Assembly (NCBI GenBank): GCA_035318505.1
Contig: DATHEQ010000159.1
Location: 1-47,348, forward strand
Length of the DNA: 47,348 nucleotides
Source of the DNA: DASWDH01 sp035318505
GTDB taxonomy: Bacteria > Myxococcota_A > Polyangia > Polyangiales > Polyangiaceae
Direction of reading: 5' to 3'
Shown: positions 1 through 9,304 of the stretch, piece by piece
Position numbering within the stretch: position 1 is the first letter of the stretch
How the letters are laid out: every line of letters starts with the position of its first letter
Translations under genes and position numbers: made by a program
The notes under the pieces: generated by a model
What the model was told of the DNA's origin: nothing
The model's database searches: none
Seen by the model: the letters and a program-made list of their open reading frames with translations, nothing else

Positions 1-1
1 G

Positions 2-148
2 TCGATCGGGTACGGCGCGCATCTCGGCGGCATCGCGCCGATGTTGGCGATGCTCTCGAGCTGCGCGGCGGGGCTCACCGTCGTGAACATCGATAACGGC
101 TTTGGGGCGGCCATGGCCATGGCGCGCATTCTCTCGCCCGCGGAGTGA
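2..148 (+). CDS. larB: LarB C-terminus (partial), pyridinium-3,5-biscarboxylic acid mononucleotide synthase
   Basis: The window opens inside this gene; only the last 48 residues are present. They contain the LarB/PurE-like C-terminal signature: SIGYG near the start, then a Met/Leu/Ala helix, then VVNIDNGFGAA. LarB carboxylates and hydrolyses nicotinic acid adenine dinucleotide, the first step in making the nickel-pincer nucleotide cofactor. The stop (146-148) lies one base before the ATG of larC, so the two genes are almost certainly co-transcribed. The identification rests on the conserved tail and on the larC neighbour. The N-terminal part and the promoter are outside the window. Confidence 0.85.
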   Translation, partial: SIGYGAHLGGIAPMLAMLSSCAAGLTVVNIDNGFGAAMAMARILSPAE

Positions 149-149
149 G

Positions 150-1469
<1,320 letters not shown>

Positions 1470-1472
1470 CGG

Positions 1473-2114
1473 TCAATCCGCCCGTTCCACCGGGAGCCCC
1501 TCCGCTTCCCACGCCAGCACGCCGCCCTCGAGGAATGCCACCGGCGCGCCTTCCGACGCGAGGCGCGCAGCGAGCTCTTTACATTGCTCGCCGCCCCGGC
1601 AGTAGAGGACCGGCTCGGCGGGAAGCATGTGCAGCTCGGCGAGTCGATTTCCAATCTCGGCGATGGGAATGTTGATGGCGCCGGGCAGATGCATGCGCGC
1701 GTAAACGGGCGGGTCCCTGGTGTCCACCAGGGCCACCTGGTGTTGCGCCAAAAGCTGCGCGACTTCTGGGGCGCGCAGCGCCCCCTCGGCGCGCGGGAGG
1801 AACGGCTCTATCATTTGCCGGAGCTGGTCGCGCCGGAGGGCGCCCACCTCCGCGGCCGCAATGCGCCCGCCCGCGAAGACCATCGTCGTCGGCACCGATT
1901 GAATCCGCAGGCGCTGGGCCAGAGCTTTGGATCGATCGATGTTCACCTTCACGACCTTGGCTTTGCCATTGAGCTCGTGAGCGAGCGCGACGACGTCCGG
2001 CTCCATCGTTTTGCAGGGGCCGCACCAGTCGGCGTAGAAATCCACGAGCACGGGCTGCTCGTTGCGCAGCACCTCGCGCTCGAAGTCTTTTTCCTCGATC
2101 ACCGGAATCGCCAT
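1473..2114 (-). CDS. Thioredoxin-rhodanese fusion protein
   Basis: 213 residues. Residues 1-105 are a thioredoxin fold with the classic WCGPC motif (redox cysteines 31 and 34) and the cis-proline site SVPTT. Residues about 112-210 are a rhodanese domain with active-site Cys172 in the loop YCRGGEQC, which also contains a second cysteine (179). Having both in one chain suggests that persulfide on the rhodanese cysteine is reduced by the attached thioredoxin; this is inference. I start at the ATG (2112-2114); a TTG ten codons upstream is possible. No signal peptide or membrane helix is visible, so the protein is cytoplasmic. It is convergent with larC and has no clear operon partner; the ABC permease genes on the same strand end 155 bp upstream. 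Confidence 0.9.
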   Translation of the reverse strand: MAIPVIEEKDFEREVLRNEQPVLVDFYADWCGPCKTMEPDVVALAHELNGKAKVVKVNIDRSKALAQRLRIQSVPTTMVFAGGRIAAAEVGALRRDQLRQMIEPFLPRAEGALRAPEVAQLLAQHQVALVDTRDPPVYARMHLPGAINIPIAEIGNRLAELHMLPAEPVLYCRGGEQCKELAARLASEGAPVAFLEGGVLAWEAEGLPVERAD

Positions 2115-2182
2115 GGTGCTCTTGATACCGACGTTGGCCAGCAATGCAAGCCCACAGACCCACAGCAGCGAAACGACCGTCG

Positions 2183-2256
2183 CGCCGTGCCGGAGGCACG
2201 GCGGGGGTGGGGCCCCATTCCGGATTTACTCCGGTGGGCGAGGGGGCAGCGCCCCC
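2183..2256. repeat. Two GC-rich hairpins, possible intergenic palindromic repeat
   Basis: Between the permease stop (2270) and the thioredoxin-rhodanese start there are two inverted repeats. At 2183-2203, CGCCGTGCC and GGCACGGCG are separated by GGA, a perfect 9-bp stem. At 2242-2256, GGGGGC and GCCCCC are separated by AGC. Neither is followed by a T-run on either strand, so they are poor intrinsic terminators. Paired GC-rich hairpins in a gene boundary are typical of REP-like elements, but copy number cannot be judged from one window. Confidence 0.5.
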
Positions 2257-2269
2257 GCAGGGAGACGCA

Positions 2270-3229
2270 CTACGCGAACGCCCGCCGCACGGCGTCGGCC
2301 ATCGCATAGAGCGCCCCCACCGTGGCGGCGAGTGCGAGAAACGGGGGAACGATGATCCAAGGTCCGGCCCCCCACCGGATTTCGCCCAGCATCTCCCCCC
2401 ACGATGCGAGCGTCGGGGGTACACCCAGGTCGAGAAACGTCAGCGACGTCTCGATGAGGACGGCGGAAGCCACCGCGAAAACGGCTGCCACCGCGAGAGG
2501 CGCGACGAGATGCGGCGCGACGTGGCGAAACGCGATCCTGAGCGGCGACGCCCCCATTGCCTTGGCGCCCACCGCGAATTCCTCGGCTAGGGTGTGGATG
2601 ACGAGCACGTGCGTCAGTCGGGCGATGCTCGCCCCTTGCACGGCGGTGACCACGATGACGAGGGATGTCACCGAGGGGCGTTGCTCGAGAGCGCGAACGA
2701 GCGCGATGGCGACCACCGCCGGGAAAACGCTGACGATCTCGACGAAGCGCTCGATCAGACCTTGAAAAACGCCGCCGAGGGCCCCCGAAAAGCAGCCCAA
2801 CACGAACCCGAGCAGCACCGCCGTCACGGCGATGGTGGTGCCGAGCGCAAGTGAGGCACGCGTGCCGTAGACGAGCCGCGCCAAGACGTCGCGTCCGAAC
2901 GCGTCCGTACCGAGCGGGTGCGCCCCCGACGCGCCCGCCATGCGGCTACTCGTTTCCGTCATCGGGCCCCACCGAAAAAGCGGCCATACGGCGCGATCGC
3001 CCGGTCCGAGCGCGGCCGCGATCTCGTCGGACCGCGCGCCTTCGGCGAAGGGTCCGTGGTGCGTCAACGCGGGCAACACGTACGATTCTCCCTTGTACTC
3101 GAGGAACACCGGTACGTCGGCCGCGATCCACTCCGCGAGAATGCCGAAAAAGCCGAGCACGCCCAGCACGACCAGTCCCAAGCGCCATCCGAGCAGGCCG
3201 CTGAGCTTGCGCCAGCGCGCGCGCCTCAT
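2270..3229 (-). CDS. ABC transporter permease, OppC/DppC family
   Basis: 319 residues. This is the second inner-membrane permease of a peptide/nickel/opine-type ABC importer. One helix near the N-terminus (about 10-32) is followed by a roughly 90-residue outer loop, then the family motif HPLGTDAFGRDVLARLVYGTRASL with five more helices. The coupling (EAA-like) stretch reads EEFAVGAKAMGASPLRIAFRH. The outer loop (EYKGESYVLP onwards) resembles YejE-type permeases. The start is the ATG at 3227-3229, which overlaps the stop of the upstream permease in an ATGA, so translation is coupled. No ATPase or substrate-binding gene lies next to the pair, so the substrate is unknown. The transporter must be completed by genes elsewhere. 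Confidence 0.88.
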   Translation of the reverse strand: MRRARWRKLSGLLGWRLGLVVLGVLGFFGILAEWIAADVPVFLEYKGESYVLPALTHHGPFAEGARSDEIAAALGPGDRAVWPLFRWGPMTETSSRMAGASGAHPLGTDAFGRDVLARLVYGTRASLALGTTIAVTAVLLGFVLGCFSGALGGVFQGLIERFVEIVSVFPAVVAIALVRALEQRPSVTSLVIVVTAVQGASIARLTHVLVIHTLAEEFAVGAKAMGASPLRIAFRHVAPHLVAPLAVAAVFAVASAVLIETSLTFLDLGVPPTLASWGEMLGEIRWGAGPWIIVPPFLALAATVGALYAMADAVRRAFA

Positions 3230-4788
3230 GTGCTCATTCTCCGGTGGCGCAAAGCGGCGAGCGTGAGGCGCGGGTCCGCCGCAGCGACGGCGAAGTCCGC
3301 GGTGATGGCGGTGACGGTGACGGTGAGCGCCGTGATGAAAGCGAGCCCCACGAGCCATGCCACGTCGTGGGTCTGCACCGCGCGCACGGTCTCTTCGCCG
3401 AGGCCGGCGATGCCGAATGCCTTCTCCACGACGAAGGTAGCCCCCATCGCCAGCGGCATCTCGGTGCTCGCCAGTGCCAGCACGGGCAAAAGCGCGCCGC
3501 GGAGCGCATGACCGAAGACGATGCGCGCCGGCCCGTAACCGAGGGCGCGCGCCGCCCGGATGTAGTCGCTGCGTGCGATTTCGCCGAGCAAGGTGCGGGT
3601 ATGCGTAAGCGGCGACGCGATGATCGACAGCGCCAGCACGACGATGGCAAGGCCGAGTGCCGGTCCCGCCCTGCGCATTGCCCATACGGCGAGGCACGCG
3701 GTCGGCGTTGCGAGCGCCATGAGCGACGCACCGAGGATCCCCCATTCGACCGGCGGCGAAGAACGGATCGCGGCCCCCACCGCCAGCGCGATGGCACCGA
3801 GGTAGGCGAGAAGCAGCGCGCTCGTCATGAGCAGCAGCGTGAGAGGCGCCCGCGCCTCCATCCGTTCGAGCACGCCCGCGCTTTCCGTGCCCGCGCCGAA
3901 TCCGGCCAAAAGCGCCCGCTCGGCCCAGCGGGCATATTGCGTCTCGGTGAGCATGGCCACGAAGCGCGCCGTCCCTTCGTGGGCCTTGTAATCGGCCTGA
4001 TGGACGAGCCACCAATCGCGCCAGCGCCGGATGGCGACGAGCGCCTCGCGTTCACTCGCAGCCGGAGGCAGCCGATCGTCGCGTCTCGTCACGTGAGCGG
4101 CTGCGCCGATGAGCCGCGCGATGGCGCCGAGGCGAGCTCCCGGCGCGTTCCATTCCGGCGCACTTTTCGACGAGGGTGACGAGAGCTCCTCGAGGTGCAG
4201 CATGATCTGCTCGAGGGCATAGGTGTCGAGCTCCATGACGTCCCCTTCGCGGGTCGTGCTCGTGTGCTGCGCGAAGCGCCGCACGGCGCGGCGAGCGTTC
4301 GCAGCGCGAAAATCGGGCGCGCGATCGGTCCAGAAGCGAATCCAAAAAGCCACCGTCCGCTGCGGATCGAGCGCGTCCGCCGACGCCATGCCCATGCGCT
4401 CGGCGACGGGCGCGAGCGCGACGGCGACCCGCGCCCGTGAAGCCGGTGGCAGCGCGTCGAGCCGCGGTAGCAGGTGAGGGAGCGCCGCGCCGCCGAGGCG
4501 CACCAGCTCGTCGCGCGCCTCGGCGGCGCGCGCATCGCCCTCGCCGATGCGGATCAACGCCCGCTCGACGCGCCCCGCCACATCGATCGGCCGCGCATTG
4601 AAAAAGCGCGGCAGATCCAGAAATCGCGTACGGCGCAGCGAAGCGAGCTGCTCGGCGGTGAGGGTGCCTAGCAGCGCTGGATCGTCCGCTGGATCGGGCA
4701 AGTAGGACAAAACCGCGAAGCTCGCCAGCGTCACGCCGATGAGAATCGGCACGATCCAGAGCAGACGCCGGAGGGCGTGCCTCAGCAT
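3226..4788 (-). CDS. ABC transporter permease, OppB/DppB family, with large extra loop
   Basis: 520 residues, against roughly 310-340 for typical OppB/DppB. Helix 1 is at 11-30. The usual core resumes only at about residue 285: VLERMEARAPLTLLL, helix 2 at 316-341, and the coupling stretch SDYIRAARALGYGPARIVFGHAL at about 407-430. Between them lies a soluble, mainly helical region of about 250 residues, partly replacing the normal short outer loop. Its segment at about 85-130 (ARDELVRLGGAALPHLLPRL) resembles a HEAT-type helical repeat. By topology this insert should sit outside the membrane. It could contact the substrate-binding protein or the cell wall (inference). The gene overlaps the OppC-type gene by 4 bp and is the first of the pair. 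Confidence 0.87.
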   Translation of the reverse strand: MLRHALRRLLWIVPILIGVTLASFAVLSYLPDPADDPALLGTLTAEQLASLRRTRFLDLPRFFNARPIDVAGRVERALIRIGEGDARAAEARDELVRLGGAALPHLLPRLDALPPASRARVAVALAPVAERMGMASADALDPQRTVAFWIRFWTDRAPDFRAANARRAVRRFAQHTSTTREGDVMELDTYALEQIMLHLEELSSPSSKSAPEWNAPGARLGAIARLIGAAAHVTRRDDRLPPAASEREALVAIRRWRDWWLVHQADYKAHEGTARFVAMLTETQYARWAERALLAGFGAGTESAGVLERMEARAPLTLLLMTSALLLAYLGAIALAVGAAIRSSPPVEWGILGASLMALATPTACLAVWAMRRAGPALGLAIVVLALSIIASPLTHTRTLLGEIARSDYIRAARALGYGPARIVFGHALRGALLPVLALASTEMPLAMGATFVVEKAFGIAGLGEETVRAVQTHDVAWLVGLAFITALTVTVTAITADFAVAAADPRLTLAALRHRRMST

Positions 4789-4836
4789 GGTAGAGGGGGT
4801 GGTGTGATCCGCGGATCGACTAAAATCAGCGGAGAA

Positions 4837-6183
4837 TTAGCGCAAAAGATAGTAGCCGGCCACCAAGGCAAGCGCCAAGGCGGTAAGCACGACGCCCCCT
4901 ACCATCCAAGCCGGGGCGTTCGAGGTGGGGATGAAGATGGGCTCGTTGTCCTCACGCCGTGGGCGTCGCTGGGAATCGGACGCACTGGCCGCGCCGCCAC
5001 TGACGCCGGGGGGCGGCTCGGCGGCACTCGACGCCGCCAGCGCGGCGAGCGCGGCTTGGCTCATCTGTGCACCGATCATGGTGTTCGCGACTTTCGATTT
5101 GCTGGGGCCATGATCGGAGAGGCGTTCCGAGGCGGTCACGGCGTTCGGCGATGACGCGGGGACCACCAGCGGTGCGGCGGCGTGCTCGGCGGCCCGTGAC
5201 GAAGGCCGTGTCGCGTCAGGCGCGCGATGGAAAGGAGCCTCGGGCAGTGGGTACTTCCGGTAAACGAGCTCCTCATCCCCCGGATCCGGCGGAGCGATCC
5301 CGGGTCCGTCGAACCTGGCGACGATGACGGTGATGTTGTCATGGCCACCGGCTTGATTGGCCCTGTCGGTGAGGACCTTGCAGGCTTCGAGCGGCTCGGG
5401 ATACGTGATCAACACCTCCCTGATCTCGTCGAAGCGAACCATTCCCGAGAGCCCGTCGGAACAGAGCAGGAGCGTGTCGCCTTGGCGGAGAACCGCGTAC
5501 GTGAGGTCGACCTGCACGGTGTCGGCGGTGCCGAGCGCCTGGAGGATGATGTTGTTGTGCTCGAAAGTCTCGGCTTCGGCTTCGGTGAGTTGCCCCGCTT
5601 CGATAAGCTGGTTGACGAGCGATTGGTCCCTCGTCACCTGAACCAGGCGATCGCCGCGCAAGATGTACCCGCGGCTGTCCCCGACCTGGGCGAGGAACAA
5701 GTGGTCATCGATGAGGCCGGCGATGGTGGCGGTCGTGCCCATCCCGCGCCGGGCGCGATCGACCTTGGCCTCGGTGAAGATGCGCAATCCCGCGGCTTCG
5801 ACGGCGCTTACCAGCCGATGCGCGAACTCGTCACGGCTGACCGGGGGACCCCCTTCGGACATGCGCTCGGCGATGATGTCGACGGCCAGTTGGCTCGCTA
5901 CCTCGCCAGCCGCGGCCCCGCCCATCCCGTCGCATACGCCGAGAATCGTCCCGTTCGCCCCGACGGCGTACGTTCGATCGGATTCGAGGAGCGTGCGCGT
6001 TTTCTTGGTCAGGTCGGCGACGAGGAAGTTGTCCTCGTTGTGTTCGCGAATCTGACCGACATCGGTCCGACCAAAGAGCTTGACGACGATCTGCACCCCC
6101 GCGAGCCCTCGTTGGGAAGACGGGGGCCCGCCGGCCAGACCGTCGGGGGGAGCAGGCTGCCGCCCGGAAGGCGGTTGGGTCAT
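4837..6183 (-). CDS. PP2C-family Ser/Thr protein phosphatase, membrane anchored
   Basis: 448 residues. Residues about 35-295 are a PP2C/Stp catalytic domain with all expected metal-binding motifs: NED (49-51), DGMGG (85-89), GDSR (168-171), CSDG (241-244) and GGHDN (279-283). A low-complexity Pro/Ala/Ser linker follows, then one C-terminal helix (about 424-446) ending in Leu-Leu-Arg, which tail-anchors the enzyme with its catalytic domain in the cytoplasm. It removes phosphate from Ser/Thr residues and is expected to oppose Hanks-type kinases such as the one at 41440. Its start overlaps the stop of the upstream FHA gene by 4 bp (ATGA), so the two are made together. Confidence 0.93.
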   Translation of the reverse strand: MTQPPSGRQPAPPDGLAGGPPSSQRGLAGVQIVVKLFGRTDVGQIREHNEDNFLVADLTKKTRTLLESDRTYAVGANGTILGVCDGMGGAAAGEVASQLAVDIIAERMSEGGPPVSRDEFAHRLVSAVEAAGLRIFTEAKVDRARRGMGTTATIAGLIDDHLFLAQVGDSRGYILRGDRLVQVTRDQSLVNQLIEAGQLTEAEAETFEHNNIILQALGTADTVQVDLTYAVLRQGDTLLLCSDGLSGMVRFDEIREVLITYPEPLEACKVLTDRANQAGGHDNITVIVARFDGPGIAPPDPGDEELVYRKYPLPEAPFHRAPDATRPSSRAAEHAAAPLVVPASSPNAVTASERLSDHGPSKSKVANTMIGAQMSQAALAALAASSAAEPPPGVSGGAASASDSQRRPRREDNEPIFIPTSNAPAWMVGGVVLTALALALVAGYYLLR

Positions 6184-7502
6184 GGGCCGCGTCGGATCCC
6201 GCCTATCGGGGAGCCGCCTGCTGGTGGTGGATGGGACGCAACGAGGTCGACCCGGAAAAGGTGCTGGCCCACGCGCAGGAAATCGCCGTGAGTCAACGGA
6301 GTCTCGCCCCGCACTGCGACGTAGGTACCATTGGAAGAACCGAGATCGGTGGCGGTAAACGTGGCAGTCGCACCATCGAGACGGATCGATACATGTCGGC
6401 GCGACATGAACGGGTCGTCCGTGAACACGACATCTCCCGACTCGCGGCCGATAATCGTTTCATCCCGGTGCAGGTAGAACACGTTTCGCGTAACCCCCTC
6501 GACGGTGCGCTCGCAGAAGCGAGCGTACCTCGGCAGCATCGGTGATCCGAAGAGCAGCGTACCGTGCTGCGTCGCCGGGCCAAACCCCTGCTCCGCGTCC
6601 CTCACGGCCTCAAACCTTAGCACTTGAAGGCCGATCAAGAGCAAATCTCCGTCAACCAGGGCGTGGGCGCGCCGCAGGCGGAGGTAGATACCGTTGACGG
6701 ACCCCAGGTCCTTCGCGTACCAGCCTTCCTCGCGCCGCGCGAGACGTAGGTGTCGGGGAGACACATACGCATCTTCGCGGAGGAGGATGTTGCCGTCCTC
6801 GCGGCCGATGTCGAGCTGCTCGCCGGCGAGCGGATAGCTCGTTCCTTCGGCGCCATCGCGGGCGATGGTGACGAGACGTCCCGAAACATCCCCCATCGGA
6901 CCGCTGCGAGCGGTGACCTTTTCCTGCACGCCCCCGTGCACGCCGCCGTGATACGGGTCGACCCCGTCGGCCAGGGCCGGGGCGCGTGCGGGCGCGGGGT
7001 CCGAGCCGCCCGCGCGATCATGGGGACGCAAGCTCGCCCCACAGAACTGGCAGTAGAGCATCGTTGCGTCGGAGGCACCGTTACACCGGCCGCACACGAT
7101 GCGCGCCGCCGCGATCGGCGCTGCGCCAAGCGTCGCGACGGCGACCGGATGAGGCGGCATCGCCGCCGTCGGGCCACCCGCCTGCGTGACGGCGGGGCCC
7201 GGTGCGGGTAGCCGCGATCCGCAAGACACGCAGAATCGATTCGCGACAGGATTACGGGTCGAGCATACGGTGCAGGTCGGCCCCTCTTCCTCGCGCGATT
7301 CGAAGCTGAAGGCCGGCGCTTCGGGGCGCGAGCGCCCGCCCAACCCGGCTTCCGCGCCATAGTCGCCGGGAAGTGACACCACACCCAGGCCGACGGGCGG
7401 CGTGGGGGGTACGAGCCCGGCGGGCGATGCCAGGCGTCGCCCGCAGTCTTGGCAGAATGCGAGATTCTCGGGGTTGTTGCGCCCGCAGCGGTCGCAGATC
7501 AC
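6180..7502 (-). CDS. Zinc-ribbon and double FHA domain protein
   Basis: 440 residues. Three short zinc ribbons of the pattern CxxC-(10)-CxxC are visible at Cys 3/6/17/20, 77/80/91/94 and 137/140/151/154, separated by Pro/Ala-rich linkers. Two FHA domains follow: about 208-298 (GRE at 233-235, SPRH at 248-251) and about 340-425 (GRE at 352-354, SRRH at 367-370, SSNG at 389-392). FHA domains bind phosphothreonine. Paired with the overlapping PP2C gene, this protein probably reads out Ser/Thr phosphorylation as a scaffold; its partners are unknown. No membrane segment is seen. It is the first gene of the two-gene unit, starting at the ATG at 7500-7502. Confidence 0.9.
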   Translation of the reverse strand: MICDRCGRNNPENLAFCQDCGRRLASPAGLVPPTPPVGLGVVSLPGDYGAEAGLGGRSRPEAPAFSFESREEEGPTCTVCSTRNPVANRFCVSCGSRLPAPGPAVTQAGGPTAAMPPHPVAVATLGAAPIAAARIVCGRCNGASDATMLYCQFCGASLRPHDRAGGSDPAPARAPALADGVDPYHGGVHGGVQEKVTARSGPMGDVSGRLVTIARDGAEGTSYPLAGEQLDIGREDGNILLREDAYVSPRHLRLARREEGWYAKDLGSVNGIYLRLRRAHALVDGDLLLIGLQVLRFEAVRDAEQGFGPATQHGTLLFGSPMLPRYARFCERTVEGVTRNVFYLHRDETIIGRESGDVVFTDDPFMSRRHVSIRLDGATATFTATDLGSSNGTYVAVRGETPLTHGDFLRVGQHLFRVDLVASHPPPAGGSPIGGIRRGP

Positions 7503-7710
7503 GTCCCCTAAGGGAAACCCTCAAGACACAGGTACGTCAAGCACATTCCAGTACCCGAAGCTCGGCCGGGCAGTCGACGGCGCCGTTCTCGCACGCCCAC
7601 GCCAAGCGCCCGATTGACCGCGGCGCGTCCGCCGCGGCAAACATTTCGCAATAACAGCGCGCCTTGGGGAGGCCATTGCGTCGATTGTCGGAGGAACTTT
7701 GGGCAATCCC

Positions 7711-7739
7711 TTGACGTCTCCCCGAAGCTTCGCTTAAAC
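7711..7739 (+). promoter_or_regulatory. Sigma-70-type promoter for the acidic-tail gene
   Basis: TTGACG (7711-7716), a 17-bp spacer and TTAAAC (7734-7739). The expected transcription start near 7746 would give a leader of about 50 nt before ATG 7799. In this GC-rich DNA a five-of-six -35 at ideal spacing is a fair candidate; the -10 is weaker. The rest of the spacer 7503-7710 shows no other signal I can defend. Confidence 0.5.
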
Positions 7740-7798
7740 GCCTGAAGTCGTTGTTCTTGGAACGGACGGGTGACGACCGCCCGGGAGATTGCGGCATA

Positions 7799-8212
7799 AT
7801 GGAGATCTTTCTCGACAAGCGCGCAGTGCGGCAAATTCGCATATCTGCGCAAGATGCGATCGAGGAGGGTGATACGGAGACGTTGCGCGAGGACGTGCTC
7901 GAAGCCTTCACCGAGGAGCAGGTAGAGGAAATCGAGCGGCGGCTCGACACCGGCGATTTCTTCGAATTTCTGACCGACATGCTCGACGAGTGGGGGGGCG
8001 ACGACGTCGACGAGCTTTTCGAGCTCTTGGAGACGCAGCTCGGCGATGTCGGTATCGACCTCAAATACGAGGCGAAAGAGGGTGCCGTCGCTGCCGAGGA
8101 TGACGCCGACGAAGACGAAGATGATGACGACTTCGACGAAGACGACGACGAAGACGATGATGACGACGACGACGATGATGAAGAAGAGGAAGAGGAAGAA
8201 GAAGACGCCTGA
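7799..8212 (+). CDS. Small conserved-type protein with acidic C-terminal tail
   Basis: 137 residues. The first 95 or so form an amphipathic helical domain (MEIFLDKRAVRQIRISAQDA onward) rich in Glu and Leu. About the last 39 residues are almost only Asp and Glu. I do not recognise the family. ATG 7799 has GGGAG at 7783-7787 as its ribosome site; a TTG at 7751 is in frame but less likely. Acidic tails of this kind occur in proteins that displace nucleic acid or bind basic partners, such as the RNA polymerase delta subunit, but the delta HARE-HTH domain is not recognisable here. The stop is 3 bp from the convergent TPR lipoprotein stop. Confidence 0.75.
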   Translation: MEIFLDKRAVRQIRISAQDAIEEGDTETLREDVLEAFTEEQVEEIERRLDTGDFFEFLTDMLDEWGGDDVDELFELLETQLGDVGIDLKYEAKEGAVAAEDDADEDEDDDDFDEDDDEDDDDDDDDDEEEEEEEEDA

Positions 8213-8215
8213 CGA

Positions 8216-9304
8216 TCAATCCTCGCTACCGCTGCGCACGAGATAAGCGTGGCAGCGGCCAGGAGCGAGAGCGGCCGTCGGGCAGAGTGAGCGCGCGCAG
8301 GGCGCATAACGCGAGCCGGGAAAGTCGCGGGCGAGAGCGGTTGTGAGCGCACACGCGTCCTCGACGTTCCCGTCGCTGCTCGCCAGCTTGGCCTCCTCCC
8401 ACAACGCGTCGTCGCGCAGAATCGACGTCGGATGGTCGACGTAGAGGCGGTGAAACTCGCGCCGCGCGGCGGCGTGATCCCCGAGCACGTCGCGGTAGAG
8501 GACCGCGATACGAAACTGCGCGGGCGAGAAGCGCGGGCGCTCGTAACTTCCCGCCATCGTCGACAGCTCGCGCTTGGCGAGCATGTTCCGCAAATGCGCG
8601 ATCGCCTGCTGGGGTCGACCGAGCTTCTCTTCCAATTCCGAGGCGTGCCAGAGCGCATCGTCGAAGAGAGCCCCTTTCGGGTACGGATGTCGCTCGGCGC
8701 ACGCCACGTAAGCATCGCGAGCCCCCTGAAAATCGTTCGCTGCCTCCAGGTATCCCGCGAGCGCGTAACGAGCGGTCTCGTCGAGCTCCGTTTCTGAGAT
8801 CTGCGGCAGAATCGCGCGGAGCCACGCCACCGGATCGCCACCCGTCGCCGCGAGGTGGCGCACGTACCGCTCCATGGCGCGACGGGCGAGACCGTCGTTG
8901 GCATTCGTCGTCGTCAGCACGCGATAGCGCTCGTAACCCTGGTCGGGGTTGCCGGCTTCGATCTCCAGATCGGCCAGATCGAACTGGGAGCGACGCGCGA
9001 AATGGCTGGCCGGCTGCTCGGCGATGACACGCTCGTAAGCGGCACGCGCGCGGTCCCACGCGCGGCTGCGCTGGTAGGAGGATGCTGCGAGGTAGAGCGC
9101 CTCGGCCGCGTCGCGCGGGCGGTCGGCGGCTCGCTGCGCGGAGGCGTACGAGCTTGCCGCTTCCTCGTAGCGTCCGGAGGAATACGCGCGATCGCCGGCG
9201 CCTTTGGCAGCGCGATAGGCGCTGCTCGGTCCCGGTGCGCACGCCGTAAAAGCGAGACCGACCGCGATGCCCGCGACGCTGCCGAGCCACTTCAGCGTGT
9301 GCAT
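8216..9304 (-). CDS. TPR-repeat lipoprotein
   Basis: 362 residues. The N-terminus has a Lys, a hydrophobic stretch and Cys22 in FTAC, a slightly unusual lipobox. The mature part (YRAAKGAGDRAYSSGRYEEA onward) is a chain of helix-turn-helix units with the spacing of tetratricopeptide repeats, and resembles periplasmic scaffold lipoproteins such as BamD/YbgF-type proteins. It probably sits in the periplasm tethered to a membrane. The start overlaps the end of the threonine aldolase gene by 13 bp, so the pair is co-transcribed. I see no functional link to aldolase activity; shared transcription may be incidental. Confidence 0.8.
   Translation of the reverse strand: MHTLKWLGSVAGIAVGLAFTACAPGPSSAYRAAKGAGDRAYSSGRYEEAASSYASAQRAADRPRDAAEALYLAASSYQRSRAWDRARAAYERVIAEQPASHFARRSQFDLADLEIEAGNPDQGYERYRVLTTTNANDGLARRAMERYVRHLAATGGDPVAWLRAILPQISETELDETARYALAGYLEAANDFQGARDAYVACAERHPYPKGALFDDALWHASELEEKLGRPQQAIAHLRNMLAKRELSTMAGSYERPRFSPAQFRIAVLYRDVLGDHAAARREFHRLYVDHPTSILRDDALWEEAKLASSDGNVEDACALTTALARDFPGSRYAPCARSLCPTAALAPGRCHAYLVRSGSED

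Noticed and set aside
2270..4788. Nickel importer for the Lar system
   Set aside because: The permeases belong to the peptide/nickel superfamily and lie near larBC, which is tempting. But they are on the opposite strand, separated by another gene, and lack binding protein and ATPase, so the substrate cannot be named.
7508..7852. Small open frame on the - strand across the acidic-gene promoter
   Set aside because: No ribosome site, composition typical of a shadow frame, and it runs through the start of the acidic-tail gene.
7799..8212. RNA polymerase delta subunit
   Set aside because: Only the acidic tail is similar; the N-terminal HARE-HTH domain is not recognisable.
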